This document shows, in pieces, positions 1 through 10,300 of a stretch of DNA of 64,000 bases. The translations under genes and the position numbers were made by a program. Within the stretch, counting starts at the first letter, position 1. Every line of letters starts with the position of its first letter. Where the stretch lies: positions 1,302,001-1,366,000 of the forward strand of contig NZ_CP032869.1 of NCBI RefSeq assembly GCF_003576455.2. Direction: 5' to 3'. The notes beneath the pieces are model-generated. The model was not told the origin of the DNA and did no database searches. It saw only the letters and a list, made by a program, of their open reading frames with translations. Origin of the DNA: Mucilaginibacter celer. GTDB taxonomy: Bacteria; Bacteroidota; Bacteroidia; Sphingobacteriales; Sphingobacteriaceae.

Positions 1-125
1 TTTTTGTGGATGGCCGGTGAGTTTTTGGTATGCAGCAATTAAAATGCAAAGCCCTTCCTAAGATGGAAAGGCCGCTAATATTCTACTGGAATGTGGTAAT
101 GGTGTTTTGGTTGAGGATAAAAAGA

Positions 126-2021
126 TTAACTTAGATAATATGCCTCACCATCAGTTTTGATCTTCCCTGCATCCAGCAGCATCCTTACAGTGTCCAGTTT
201 TTCTTTTTCGGTGCCGATATTGATACCGGTAATTAACGTGCCGATATCCGGGCTGGACACCTGTAAAAGTTGCACTATTTCGGTGGTGATATTGTCAAAA
301 ATCTCTTCCTCGTTAATACGCCTTTTCTCGTCAATACACACATCGCAAACGCCGCATTTGTGCGCATTCGCTTCGTCGAAATAATCAAGCAGCATCTGGC
401 TGCGGCATTTTTTGCGGGTAGCGTAGGCAAATACCGCTTCCATTTTTTTGCGGTATACCTCTTTACGCTCTTCAATATATTTCCTGTCGATAATGAGGTG
501 ACTGGCCTGTACTCTTGGTTTAAGATAGGTAACCTGCGGCTTATCGGTTTGCTGCATATAGCTGATGAGGCCAAACTGCTGCAGCTTCTCCATCCCCTCA
601 ATAACCTGCTGAACGCTGAGGCCCGTGCGTCGGGCGATATCAAATTCCTTGATCCGTACATACCCATCAAACGCGCCGCCATATGAGCGGAGGAGGGTTT
701 TAACAAAAGGATCCCAACCGGCATTCTGGATCTGAAAATTATATAATTGCTCATTCACCACCTCAAACTGAAAGCGCGAGGGCAAAAATACGCTTTCGTT
801 AAAGGCGAGGTATTCGTCGCGCTCCAGAAATTTGAGGGCGTTGAGGGTTTTTATCGCGTCAAGCTTAAAGCGGGCGCAAAACTCTCCCAAATCAAGGTCA
901 AAACTCAGGCCTTCACCAGCCTCGTAGGCCAGCTGGTAGTAATTGGCCAGGTAGTGATAAACCTGCTTAATTTCATCAACAGAGGGGAAACTGAGCTCAT
1001 ACATTTTCTCCTGCCGCAGTTTATCGGCAGGTGTGTAAAGCAATACGCCATAGGCCTTTTTGCCATCCCTGCCTCCTCTGCCGGCTTCCTGGTAGTAGGC
1101 TTCCAGGCTTTCGGGCATATCTTTATGGATCACGAAACGCACATCAGGTTTATCAATTCCCATCCCAAAGGCATTGGTGGCTACGATGATCCGTACGCGG
1201 TTGTTTTTCCAGGCCTCCTGCTTTTCGGCACGCTGATCGGTTGTTAAACCTGCGTGGTAATAATCGGCCTTGATACCGTTATCAGTATAAAACTTAGCTA
1301 TTTCGAAAGTTTCTTTACGGCTGCGAACGTAAACAATCCCGGTACCTTTTACACCACGGGCTACATCCAGCAGTTTTCTGAATTTGTCTTCTTCGTATTG
1401 AACTACATAACTCAGGTTGCTTCGCTCAAAACTTTGCTGAAATATTATGCCGTTTTTAAATTGGAGTTTATCCCGAATGTCCTGCTTAACTTCGGCGGTA
1501 GCTGTGGCGGTAAGGGCCAAAACCGGCACCTCCGGATGAAGCTCGCGCAGATCGGCAATATGCAAATAAGGCGGCCGGAAATCATATCCCCATTGCGAAA
1601 TACAATGTGCCTCATCCACAGCGAAAAGATTTACCTTCATGTATTTAATGCGTTCGCGCACCAACTCGCTCAGCAAGCGCTCGGGCGATAAATACAAAAA
1701 CTTCACAGAGCCGTAAATGCAATTATCCAGCGCCAGATCGATCTCGCGCCGCCCCATGCCCGATACTATCGAGATGGCGTTGATGCCTTTGTCCCGCAAG
1801 GTTTCAACCTGGTCTTTCATGAGGGCAATAAGAGGAGAAACCACAATACAAACGCCCTCTTTAGCCAGGGCAGGCACCTGGAAACAAACCGATTTGCCGC
1901 CTCCGGTAGGCAGCAAGGCCAAAGTATCGTGCCCGGTTAAAACAGACTGAATGATCTCAGCCTGCATAGGCCTGAAGCTATCGTGGTTCCAGTATTGTTT
2001 TAATATTTCCTCTATGGTCAT
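126..2021 (-). CDS. recQ: RecQ-family ATP-dependent DNA helicase, HRDC-less form
   Basis: A 3'-5' SF2 DNA helicase used in recombination and fork repair. Seen in the 631-residue protein: Q-motif FRPMQ near residue 16, Walker A LPTGGGKS at 37-44, DEAH box at 136-139 followed by the RecQ aromatic-rich loop (SQWGYDFRPP), and motif VI with QEAGRGGRDG. Near residue 540 a Cys-rich segment (CRSQMLLDYF...CGVCDVC) is the RecQ zinc-binding site. After it comes only a short winged-helix-like tail, with no HRDC domain, so this is the shorter of the RecQ types found in Bacteroidetes. It is transcribed divergently from tig. The ATG at 2021 leaves a normal N terminus just before the helicase core. The family assignment is firm; which RecQ paralogue it is, is less so. 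Confidence 0.95.
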   Translation of the reverse strand: MTIEEILKQYWNHDSFRPMQAEIIQSVLTGHDTLALLPTGGGKSVCFQVPALAKEGVCIVVSPLIALMKDQVETLRDKGINAISIVSGMGRREIDLALDNCIYGSVKFLYLSPERLLSELVRERIKYMKVNLFAVDEAHCISQWGYDFRPPYLHIADLRELHPEVPVLALTATATAEVKQDIRDKLQFKNGIIFQQSFERSNLSYVVQYEEDKFRKLLDVARGVKGTGIVYVRSRKETFEIAKFYTDNGIKADYYHAGLTTDQRAEKQEAWKNNRVRIIVATNAFGMGIDKPDVRFVIHKDMPESLEAYYQEAGRGGRDGKKAYGVLLYTPADKLRQEKMYELSFPSVDEIKQVYHYLANYYQLAYEAGEGLSFDLDLGEFCARFKLDAIKTLNALKFLERDEYLAFNESVFLPSRFQFEVVNEQLYNFQIQNAGWDPFVKTLLRSYGGAFDGYVRIKEFDIARRTGLSVQQVIEGMEKLQQFGLISYMQQTDKPQVTYLKPRVQASHLIIDRKYIEERKEVYRKKMEAVFAYATRKKCRSQMLLDYFDEANAHKCGVCDVCIDEKRRINEEEIFDNITTEIVQLLQVSSPDIGTLITGINIGTEKEKLDTVRMLLDAGKIKTDGEAYYLS

Positions 2022-2417
2022 GAAGCAGTGACAGACCTCAAAACTATCAATTTTAAGTGAGAAGTTAACTGAGGCGAATGACTAAATACAATTGCTTGTT
2101 GAGGATTAGATACTATTAAACAAAGATTGATGCTGTAAATATTGCTTGCCCCCCGAACTAATGAATTCAGGAATTAACAGAATGCATTGTAAATTCTATG
2201 AATTCTTTAATTCCCCCAAATTCCGGTTCAGACAAAAATTAGCGTAAAAAATCTTCCCTTAAACTTTTGTAATTTTTAAAACCGATTTCCTTTAAAACAA
2301 TATAAAATCAAGCCACAATTAAAAATAAATTTATACTTTTGCGCCTCGAATTTTGTATAGCCTGCATTAGGCTTTAAGCTATACGTCAAACGATTAAATT
2401 AAATTACCCGGTAAAAG
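2022..2417. other. Divergent intergenic region recQ/tig
   Basis: About 400 bases between two divergent genes. No ORF of note. Around 2160-2215 the words GAATTC, GGAATTAA and their complements recur and could fold into imperfect hairpins. The last 130 bases are AT-rich and hold the likely tig promoter. Confidence 0.5.
2334..2341 (+). promoter_or_regulatory. Likely tig promoter -7 element
   Basis: TACTTTTG matches the Bacteroidetes -7 consensus TAnnTTTG, 77 bases before the tig ATG. No good TTTG lies at the expected -33 position, so this is only moderately supported. Confidence 0.4.
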
Positions 2418-3776
2418 ATGAATATTACACAGGAAAAAATTAGTGACCTGAACGCGATTGTTAAAATTAACATCAACCCTGAAGATTATCAGCCACGTGT
2501 TGAAAAGGCGATAAAAGAAAACGCTAAAAAAGCGAAACTTCCTGGTTTCCGTCCGGGTATGGTGCCGGCATCGCACATTAAAAAAATGTACGGTAAAAGC
2601 ATTTTGGTTGATGAGATCAACAACCTGTTACAAGATACTTTAAATAACTACATCGACGAGCAAAAACTGGCCGTATTAGGTCAGCCATTGCCTGCTGTTG
2701 ATGATAACAAAGAATACAACTGGGATTTTGCCGATAACTTTGAGTTTAGCTACGAATTAGGTTTAGCACCTGAGTTTGCTATTGATTTTTCATCGCAGGA
2801 TAAATTAACTCAATACGTTATTAAAATTGATGACGAAACGCTTGCCTCACGTATCAAAAATATCCGCAGAAGCTATGGCAAAATGACAAATCCTGACGTA
2901 TCGGCAGATGATGACGTTCTTTACAGCGATTTGGCTCAGCTTTCGGCTGATGGTAGTGTTTTTGAGGATGGAATTAGCAACACCGCGTCGGTTCGTTTAG
3001 ATCAGATCAAAGATGAGGCTATCAAAGCTTCGTTAATCGGTTTGAAAAAAGGCGACGTTTTGAATATCGATATCCGTAAAGCTTTTGATGGCGACGCAGC
3101 TAAAATTGCAGGTTTATTGAAAATTGAAGAGGATGACGCGGCTGATTTAAGAGGCGAATTCCAGTTAACTGTTAAAAACGTTAACCGTTTAGAGGAAAGC
3201 GACTTAAACCAGGAGTTCTTTGACAAATTATTTGGTGAAGGTACAGTAACTACCGAAGAGGAGTTCAGGGCTAAAATTACCGAAGAGCTTGAAAGCATGA
3301 TGGTACAGGATTCGGACCGTAAATTACAGGACGATATCTACAAACTGGCCATTGCAAAAGTTGATTTCGCGTTACCGGACGAGTTTTTGAAACGTTGGTT
3401 AAAAGCTACTAACGAAAAACTAAGCGACGAAGAGTTAGAAGGTGGTTACAATGATTTTGCACAAAACCTGAAATGGACTTTGATCGAAAACAAGATCATT
3501 GTTGATAACACGATCGAAATTAAATATGAAGACGTGTTTGAATTGGCTAAGATCCGTTTAGATCAGCAATTCAGAATGTACAGCCCAACTGCTATTCCTG
3601 AAGATCAGTTAGGACAGTACACCGTTCAGTACCTGCAAAACAAAGACAACGCTAACAAAATATTTGAAGAGGTTAAAGCCCTTAAAGTATTTGATTACAT
3701 TAAAAACGTTATCACTTTAGATAAACAGGATATCCTTTACACTGATTTCAGTGCATTGGTTTCTGCAGCGCAGTAA
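2418..3776 (+). CDS. tig: Trigger factor, ribosome-associated chaperone
   Basis: A chaperone that binds nascent chains at the ribosome exit tunnel. The N-terminal ribosome-binding domain carries the signature GFRPGMVP at residues 43-50 (family form GFRxGxxP). The middle segment corresponds to the FKBP-like PPIase domain but is divergent, as is usual in Bacteroidetes, so isomerase activity is doubtful. The C-terminal half is the helical, acidic chaperone domain. The length of 452 residues is typical. The order tig-clpP-clpX is a widely conserved arrangement, which supports the call. A strong hairpin terminator follows, so tig probably ends its own transcript. Confidence 0.95.
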   Translation: MNITQEKISDLNAIVKININPEDYQPRVEKAIKENAKKAKLPGFRPGMVPASHIKKMYGKSILVDEINNLLQDTLNNYIDEQKLAVLGQPLPAVDDNKEYNWDFADNFEFSYELGLAPEFAIDFSSQDKLTQYVIKIDDETLASRIKNIRRSYGKMTNPDVSADDDVLYSDLAQLSADGSVFEDGISNTASVRLDQIKDEAIKASLIGLKKGDVLNIDIRKAFDGDAAKIAGLLKIEEDDAADLRGEFQLTVKNVNRLEESDLNQEFFDKLFGEGTVTTEEEFRAKITEELESMMVQDSDRKLQDDIYKLAIAKVDFALPDEFLKRWLKATNEKLSDEELEGGYNDFAQNLKWTLIENKIIVDNTIEIKYEDVFELAKIRLDQQFRMYSPTAIPEDQLGQYTVQYLQNKDNANKIFEEVKALKVFDYIKNVITLDKQDILYTDFSALVSAAQ

Positions 3777-3809
3777 TTTTTTTTATCTCCTGCGGGAGAT
3801 CAGCATATT

Positions 3810-3847
3810 CACCAAAAGCAACTCATCGGGTTGCTTTTGGTGTTTTT
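3810..3847 (+). terminator. Rho-independent terminator of tig
   Basis: A perfect 13-bp stem (CACCAAAAGCAAC and its complement) with a 7-base loop, followed by five T. It lies 34 bases after the tig stop. Confidence 0.85.
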
Positions 3848-3879
3848 AGCCTTCGGAAAAAAGAAGCGAGGCCCGTGCG

Positions 3880-3998
3880 ATTCCCTCCCTTGGGAGGGTG
3901 TAGGGAGGGGTTTAGTCGCCATGTAAGTTGAATAGGCATGGTGACTAAACCCATCCCTACACCACACATTCCTACGCGCCCCTCCCGAGGGAGGGAAT
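3880..3998. repeat. Long imperfect inverted repeat with CCCTCCC/GGGAGGG ends
   Basis: The outer arms ATTCCCTCCC and GGGAGGGAAT are followed inward by matching segments (GTGTAGGGAGGGGTTTAG against CTAAACCCATCCCTACAC), with a short centre near 3925-3935. It sits between the tig terminator and clpP and resembles a small palindromic intergenic element. The rest of the gap up to clpP (3999-4197) is AT-rich with no gene. Confidence 0.7.
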
Positions 3999-4197
3999 GA
4001 TGGCGGCTAAAATAAGCGCCCAATGTAAACCAGAAGTGACATTGTGATATTATCTGCTTTCATGCCAGCCAACTCAACTGTTCGTCACCAAAAAAATTAC
4101 TTATTTAAAACTATCTTTTAAAAATAGTATTCAACTAAAAACTATATTTAACGCGGGCAAGACGTCCGCAATCCAACAAGAACAATTAACAAAAACC

Positions 4198-4926
4198 ATG
4201 AACAGTAACATCGATAAAAACGAATTCAGGAAATACGCTGTTAAACACCACCGTATTAACAGTTTATACGTAGATAAATACATTGCAGGCGTTGAACGTG
4301 GTAACATGCCGACAGGCGGTATCACCACCGTACCAACCGGCATGACCCCATATATCATTGAAGAGCGCCAGCTGAACGTAGCTCAGATGGACGTGTTTTC
4401 GCGTTTGATGATGGATCGTATCATCTTTTTGGGTGATGCTATTTATGATAATATTGCAAACATTATCCAGGCTCAATTGCTTTTCTTACAGTCGGCCGAT
4501 GCTAAGCGTGATATCCAGATCTATATTAACTCGCCGGGTGGTTCGGTATATGCAGGTTTAGGTATTTATGATACCATGCAGTTTATATCAAACGATGTGG
4601 CGACTATCTGTACAGGCATGGCAGCATCAATGGCAGCAGTATTATTGGTTGCCGGTACCGAAGGTAAAAGGGCAGCGTTGCCGCATGCAAGGGTGATGAT
4701 TCACCAGCCATCTGGCGGTGCGCAAGGTCAGCAATCAGATATTGAGATCACCTACCAGGAGATCACTAAACTGAAAAAAGAGTTGTACCAGATCATTGCC
4801 GATCATAGCGGTGCACCTTACCAAAAAGTTTGGGATGCTTCGGATCGTGATTACTGGATGATTGCAGAAGAAGCCAAAGAATTTGGTATGGTGGATGAGA
4901 TTTTAAGGGGTAATAAAGGGAAGTAA
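4198..4926 (+). CDS. clpP: ATP-dependent Clp protease proteolytic subunit
   Basis: A serine protease that forms the tetradecameric barrel of the ClpXP machine. Catalytic triad seen: Ser144 in GMAASMAAV, His169 in MIHQPSGG and Asp218 in SDRDYWM. The oxyanion strand SPGGSVYAG is at 112-120. At 242 residues it is about 45 longer than E. coli ClpP; the extra length is N-terminal (residues 1 to about 45, polar and partly TG-rich) and may be processed or form a longer axial pore, which is inference. clpX follows 147 bases later behind its own promoter. Confidence 0.96.
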   Translation: MNSNIDKNEFRKYAVKHHRINSLYVDKYIAGVERGNMPTGGITTVPTGMTPYIIEERQLNVAQMDVFSRLMMDRIIFLGDAIYDNIANIIQAQLLFLQSADAKRDIQIYINSPGGSVYAGLGIYDTMQFISNDVATICTGMAASMAAVLLVAGTEGKRAALPHARVMIHQPSGGAQGQQSDIEITYQEITKLKKELYQIIADHSGAPYQKVWDASDRDYWMIAEEAKEFGMVDEILRGNKGK

Positions 4927-4927
4927 G

Positions 4928-5024
4928 TTTTAAGTCCGGAGTTGGAAGTTCTAAGTCAAAAAGTATTTTAATTACTTAAGACTTAAAACTTCCGGCTTCC
5001 GACTTCGCACTAAGGACTACGGAC
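4928..5024. repeat. Word-iterated imperfect palindrome, AAGTC/GACTT family
   Basis: The first half repeats AAGTC-like words (AAGTCCGGAG, GGAAGTTCTAAGTC). The second half repeats the complement (AAGACTTAAAACTTCC, TTCCGACTTCG), so the strand can fold back on itself. The same word family fills the gap at 13300-13378. Its right edge touches the -33 box of the clpX promoter. Confidence 0.65.
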
Positions 5025-5055
5025 TTTGTTTTTTGATAGCAATTAATTAACTTTG
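5025..5055 (+). promoter_or_regulatory. Consensus Bacteroidetes promoter of clpX
   Basis: TTTG at 5025-5028, exactly 19 bases, then TAACTTTG at 5048-5055: a full match to TTTG-N19-TAnnTTTG. Transcription would begin a few bases after 5055. That puts the in-frame TTG at 5053 inside the promoter and favours the ATG at 5074 as the clpX start. Confidence 0.7.
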
Positions 5056-5073
5056 AGTAAGAAAACGAATCAG

Positions 5074-6312
5074 ATGAATAAAAACAGCAAGGAGATCAGG
5101 TGTTCGTTCTGCGGCGCCGGGAAACAAGATTCCCTGATGTTAATTGCAGGGCTTGATGCGCATATTTGCGATAAATGTGTGAACCAGGCTAATGAAATAT
5201 TGGCTGAGGAGTTAAAGGTGCGTAAGGTAAAATCGTCGCCTTTGGCACCTGCTTTACTTAAACCATCAGAAATGAAGGCGCACCTTGATCAGTATGTAAT
5301 TGGTCAGGATGATGCCAAAAAGATATTATCGGTAGCGGTTTACAATCATTACAAACGCTTAAACCAACGTGTGGATAAGGATGAGGTAGAGATTGAGAAA
5401 TCGAACATCATTATGGTAGGCGAAACCGGTACCGGTAAAACCCTGCTTGCCAAAACCCTTGCCAAGGTACTGAATGTTCCGTTTTGTATTTGCGATGCTA
5501 CGGTATTAACCGAAGCCGGTTATGTAGGGGAGGATGTTGAAAGTATCCTTACCCGCTTACTTCAATCGGCCGATTATGATGTAACCCTTGCCGAAAAAGG
5601 TATTGTTTACATAGATGAGGTTGATAAAATAGCCCGCAAAAGTGATAATGCTTCAATCACCCGCGACGTATCCGGCGAAGGTGTACAGCAGGCTTTATTG
5701 AAAATACTGGAAGGTACCATGGTTAACGTACCACCACAAGGTGGCCGTAAACACCCCGATCAAAAAATGATCACTGTTAATACCAGTAACATCCTGTTTA
5801 TTTGCGGTGGTGCTTTTGATGGTATTGAGCGGAAAATAGCTAATCGCCTGCGTACGCAAACCGTTGGATATAAACTGAAAGGTAACGATCATGAGGTGGA
5901 TTTGAAAAATCTTTACAGGTATATCACCCCGCAGGATTTAAAATCGTTTGGTTTGATCCCTGAGTTGATAGGCAGGTTACCTGTGCTTACTTACCTTAAC
6001 CCGCTGGATAGGGATGCGTTGCACAATATTCTTACCGAGCCTAAAAACTCCCTATTGAAACAATACAAAAAACTGTTTGAATACGAAGGTGTAAAGCTTG
6101 ATTTTGAGAACGAAGTGCTTGATTTTATTGTTGATAAGGCAATGGAGTTTAAGCTTGGTGCAAGGGGATTGCGGTCAATTTGTGAGGCAATTATGATCGA
6201 CGCTATGTTCGAGTTTCCATCCAAAAAGGATGTGAAGCGCCTGCATGTAACGTTGGATTATGCGCATGAAAAGTTTGAAAAATCTGATCTGAAAAAGTTA
6301 AAAGTAGCTTAA
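5074..6312 (+). CDS. clpX: ATP-dependent Clp protease, ATPase subunit ClpX
   Basis: The AAA+ unfoldase that feeds substrates to ClpP. Numbered from the longest frame (TTG at 5053), the N-terminal zinc-binding domain has Cys17, 20, 39 and 42, Walker A is GETGTGKT at 123-130, Walker B is [10 protein letters not shown], and the ClpP-docking loop region and sensor II (GARGLRSI) are present. I place the start at ATG 5074, giving 413 residues beginning [10 protein letters not shown], because the TTG at 5053 forms part of a consensus promoter and leaves no room for a transcript leader. The longer form cannot be excluded. ClpX works with the adjacent clpP. Confidence 0.95.
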   Translation: MNKNSKEIRCSFCGAGKQDSLMLIAGLDAHICDKCVNQANEILAEELKVRKVKSSPLAPALLKPSEMKAHLDQYVIGQDDAKKILSVAVYNHYKRLNQRVDKDEVEIEKSNIIMVGETGTGKTLLAKTLAKVLNVPFCICDATVLTEAGYVGEDVESILTRLLQSADYDVTLAEKGIVYIDEVDKIARKSDNASITRDVSGEGVQQALLKILEGTMVNVPPQGGRKHPDQKMITVNTSNILFICGGAFDGIERKIANRLRTQTVGYKLKGNDHEVDLKNLYRYITPQDLKSFGLIPELIGRLPVLTYLNPLDRDALHNILTEPKNSLLKQYKKLFEYEGVKLDFENEVLDFIVDKAMEFKLGARGLRSICEAIMIDAMFEFPSKKDVKRLHVTLDYAHEKFEKSDLKKLKVA

Positions 6313-6404
6313 CACCAAGTATATAAGTAAACACTTATATTTATTAAAAATAACGCGGCCCTGGTTATCATACCGGGGTTTGCTGTATAAAAAGGAATTA
6401 TATT

Positions 6405-7259
6405 ATGAACGAAGAATTAGATTTAAAGAAAGATGGAGACAACATCCCGAAAGTAAAAGAAGTACAATCGCCTGTAAAATCGGGCCTGAAAACCAAGGAA
6501 GCAATTGTGGCCAACTGGCTGCCGCGTTACACCGGCCGTCCGCTGGATGCCTTTGGCGAGTACATTATCCTTACCAATTTTTCAAAGTACATCCAGTTGT
6601 TTTCGCAATGGAATGATGACGCGCCGATAATGGGTATTGATAAGCCGATGCAAAGCGTAACGGCCAATGGTATCACCATCATCAATTTTGGTATGGGAAG
6701 TTCGGTAGCTGCTACCGTGATGGACCTGCTTACAGCTATCCACCCAAAAGCCGTGATATTTTTGGGCAAATGTGGAGGCCTGAAAAAGAAGAATAATGTA
6801 GGTGATTTAATCCTGCCTATTGCTGCCATCCGTGGCGAGGGTACATCAAATGATTACTTACCTCCCGAAGTGCCCGCACTGCCTTCATTCGCGCTGCAAA
6901 AAGCCATCTCAACCACTATCCGCGATTACTCGCGCGATTACTGGACAGGCACCTGCTACACCACCAACCGCCGCGTTTGGGAGCACGACAAAACCTTTAA
7001 AAAATACCTGAAAGATTTACGTGCCATGGCTGTTGATATGGAAACCGCCACAATTTTCACCACCGGCTTTGCCAACAAGATCCCAACAGGTGCTTTACTA
7101 TTGGTATCAGACCAGCCAATGATCCCTGAAGGTGTAAAAACCGCCGAAAGCGACTCGTCAGTAACCGAAAAGTTTGTTGAAACACACCTGCACATCGGTA
7201 TCGAATCGTTAAAGCAGTTAATCAATAACGGGTTAACGGTTAAGCATCTTAAGTTTTAA
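6405..7259 (+). CDS. amn: AMP nucleosidase (Bacteroidetes type)
   Basis: Hydrolyses AMP to adenine and ribose 5-phosphate in purine balance. The protein belongs to the PNP/UDP-phosphorylase fold. Seen: a phosphate/ribose-site segment INFGMGSSVAATVMDLL (93-109), the Gly-rich FLGKCGGL (119-126), and the nucleoside-binding MAVDMETATIF (208-218) with the conserved MET. The first 35 residues are polar and lysine-rich, an extension before the catalytic fold. The length of 284 suits the short Bacteroidetes AMP nucleosidases rather than the approximately 480-residue enterobacterial Amn. Another nucleoside phosphorylase activity is the main alternative. Confidence 0.85.
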   Translation: MNEELDLKKDGDNIPKVKEVQSPVKSGLKTKEAIVANWLPRYTGRPLDAFGEYIILTNFSKYIQLFSQWNDDAPIMGIDKPMQSVTANGITIINFGMGSSVAATVMDLLTAIHPKAVIFLGKCGGLKKKNNVGDLILPIAAIRGEGTSNDYLPPEVPALPSFALQKAISTTIRDYSRDYWTGTCYTTNRRVWEHDKTFKKYLKDLRAMAVDMETATIFTTGFANKIPTGALLLVSDQPMIPEGVKTAESDSSVTEKFVETHLHIGIESLKQLINNGLTVKHLKF

Positions 7260-7389
7260 GTTCATTAGTTCACTGGTTCATTAGTTCATTTGTATTAGCA
7301 AACGCTAAACAAATGAACCAAATACCATGTGAGTGGTTTTGTTATTGAACTATACCACCAATGAACTAATGAACAAATGAACCAATGAC
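7259..7389. repeat. Word-iterated palindrome, TTAGTTCA/TGAACTAA family, running into a gene end
   Basis: The left half repeats TTCATTAG, TTCACTGG, TTCATTAG, TTCATTTG. The right half repeats ATGAACTA, ATGAACAA, ATGAACCA. A short core (TAGCAAACGCTA) is itself palindromic. The right arm overlaps the 3' end of the minus-strand alpha-2-macroglobulin gene and supplies its stop codon. Confidence 0.7.
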
Positions 7390-10300
7390 AACCTGTTTCA
7401 TCCCCTCCCTGCCGTAAAATACCGGGAAATACATCATTTCGGCTTTGGCCGGGTTTTGGGTGTATTTGCCGTCGTAACGGGGGATGAGGTTTACGGTGAA
7501 GGTATATTTGCCCTGTTTAAGCTTGCGGCAAAATATACTCACCTTTTCTTTAAAATATTCGCGGTGCACTTCGTTGTTGGTCCAGGCTTGTTCTTTGCCC
7601 TCGTACGAGCATCCGGCCGGGATAGGGATTTCTATCATTACAAAATCGGCATCGCCACGGGCTGTCACCTCTGCCTTTAGCTGTACTGTTTCGCCGCCTT
7701 TAAGGGTGGTTATTGTTTTCTCTTTACGCTCAAACCAGGTATTTACCGTAAAATCCTTACTTACCTTTTCGGGTTTGCTGTTCCAGAATTGCTGATAGCC
7801 GGTGACGTAAACCGGCAATCCCCCGGTTTTACTAACGCTGATCTGCTTATCGGTTAATGTAGCCGAGTAGGGGAACTGGCTGATGGTTTTTGTTTCGGCT
7901 CCGGCGATGGTGATCTGCGATGGTTTTACCTGTTTGTTTTCAATCAGCATATCAGGCAGGATAGTTTCAAGAATTAAAGCAGATTCATAAGTATTGCGCC
8001 ATTCGTTAAGGCGGCGCTGCTCGAGGAAATAGCCGCGGATCTTACTTAATATTTCGGGATGATGACCATCATTTTTAATAATGTGATAGGCCAGCGCGCT
8101 TAATTGGATCGAATTATCGAAAAACCTATACCCAACCTCTCCCCAGTATACGTTACCGAACATGGTGTGTTTGGCTGTTGAGAGCAGGCTATCTAAATTG
8201 ACCTTTAAACCGGCTTCCTGCCGTAACAGCATCGTTCTTAATTTGTCATAACCGGATATATTACCGCCAAACATATTTTTGCCCCGGGCCTGTTCTTTTT
8301 CAATTAGGCCAATATAGCGTTGGTAATCAACTTTTGCCCCAAGCTGGTTAAGCAATTGCAGGCAAAATATTTTCTCCTGGCCTTTATAGCTTTCCATTTG
8401 ATAGATCAGAAAGTCGGATAGTTTTTGTTTATCAAGCTGAACGGTGTAACCTTCTTTTTGGGCTGATAAAAGTGCCTCAACAACATGCAGGGTTATCCAA
8501 AGCTCATCATCGCTGTTTTTCCACCATCCCCACAGGCCATTTTCTTTTCGGTTGTCCTGTAAATTTTTAAGCACTTCCTGTACGTTTTTGCCATATAGAA
8601 AATTCTCACCCAAAAACTTTTTAATATGGCGTTCCATAATCAGGCCTTTCAGTTTTGATGCCAATTGCTCGTTACACAGGTACTTGTATTCGCGTAGTTT
8701 ACGGGTTTCTTCGGCCAGTATAGGTAGGGCAGATGCTTCGGCGCGGAAAGTAACCGGGCCCAATGCAGGGTCGAATTTCAAAGTAACCGCGGTATCCCTA
8801 TCAAGGGTTTCAAATATGCCTTTAGTTTCTTTTGTTCCCTGCGGCATTACCGGAATTTTGCGCTCTTCACCATCAAAATAGCCGTTATCACGTTTGATGG
8901 TGTACTCGAAGGTAAGGCTATCGGTTGAAGAGGCAGCAGAGTTAGTGGCAGAGGCAGTTGCAGGGAGAGTGGTAGCAGTTATTTTAAGTGTATCTATTTT
9001 TGAATTTTTAACTTCTAGCTCATCTTGTTTTAGTTGCTGCCCGTTGTATTTAAAGGTACGGGTAAGTTTTATTGGCGTGATGTTGTAGTTCATTATCTTA
9101 CCTATCAGGTTCATTTCATCGCCTGCTATAGCAAATTGCGGTGCAATGAAGTTGGCGCTTAAAGGCTTGTATGCTTTGATACTGCTTTCGTTAAAGCCGG
9201 TTTGCTTATTGCCATTTATGCCTATAATAAAAGTGCGCCAGTTGGTGATATCATCCGGGTAGGTAACCATAAAACTGGCTTTGCCTTGTTCATCGGTAGT
9301 GAGTTTGGGCTGCCAGTAAGCATAATCAGAAAAGTTTTTGCGCATGGTTTGGGTGCCTGCCGTTTGTGTGCTATCGGCTGTGGATCCGGCTGTACCTTGT
9401 TTACCCTTGGTACGGATCACGATAACGCCATTGGCCCCCCGCGAGCCATAAATGGCTGTGGCAGCTGCATCTTTCAGCACACTCATTTCTGCTATATCAT
9501 CTTTATTGATATCAGAAAGTTTATCGACAATTTCGCCGTCAACTACTATAAGTGGCTGAGCTCCGGTTAGTGAATTGACTCCCCTGATCATAACCTGGGC
9601 TGAGGCTCCGGGGGCATCACCGGATACCGTAACTCCGGCAACTCTACCTGATAAACCATAAGATACTGAAGTGACTGAGCCGGTTATATCTTTCTTTTTA
9701 GCCATTCCGTATCCCACAACCACAACTTCCTGTAATGACTTATAACTATCTTTCAAGGCTACATTTACATGTGAACCCGGATTAATATCGATTTCCTTGG
9801 TTTCATATCCGATAGAACCTATGATTAATTTGCCGCTTTTAGGCACCTTAATGTTAAAATGCCCATGCACATCCGTAAGTGTCCCGGTTGATGATCCTCT
9901 TACCCTCACGGTTACTCCTGGTATCGGTTGTTTGTCGCTGCCTGAGGTTACGGTGCCGCTCATGCCGTCCATAAACATTTCGGTATCAAGGTATTTTTCG
10001 TTAAAGGCTTCCTTTATTTTAAGAGCATCGTTCACTATCTCCCGGTCGTTATTGTTATATGCCGATTGGCGGTTATCTATAATATCGCCAATCCTGATAC
10101 TTACCGAATCTTTGCGGTGAGTTGGCAATACATCAAAATTGTAGTAATTGGTGCCGCCGGTTTTTATGGTTACATTCTCTTTTATATCATAGCTATCCCC
10201 CTTTAATAAAAATAAAAACCTGTAATTGCCCGCATGCAACTTTTCGATAGCGAAGGTATTGCCGGGGTAAATCAGCATAAAATCGGGGTCGTTATATTTA

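Noticed and set aside
1..125. Possible gene end at the left edge
   Set aside because: Too short and no frame with recognisable protein sequence.
5053..5073. TTG start of clpX
   Set aside because: The TTG forms the end of a consensus -7 promoter element; ATG at 5074 fits better.
9380..9980. Separate TonB-dependent receptor gene or a frameshifted SusC
   Set aside because: The plug lies in one open frame with A2M sequence on both sides and no barrel anywhere near.
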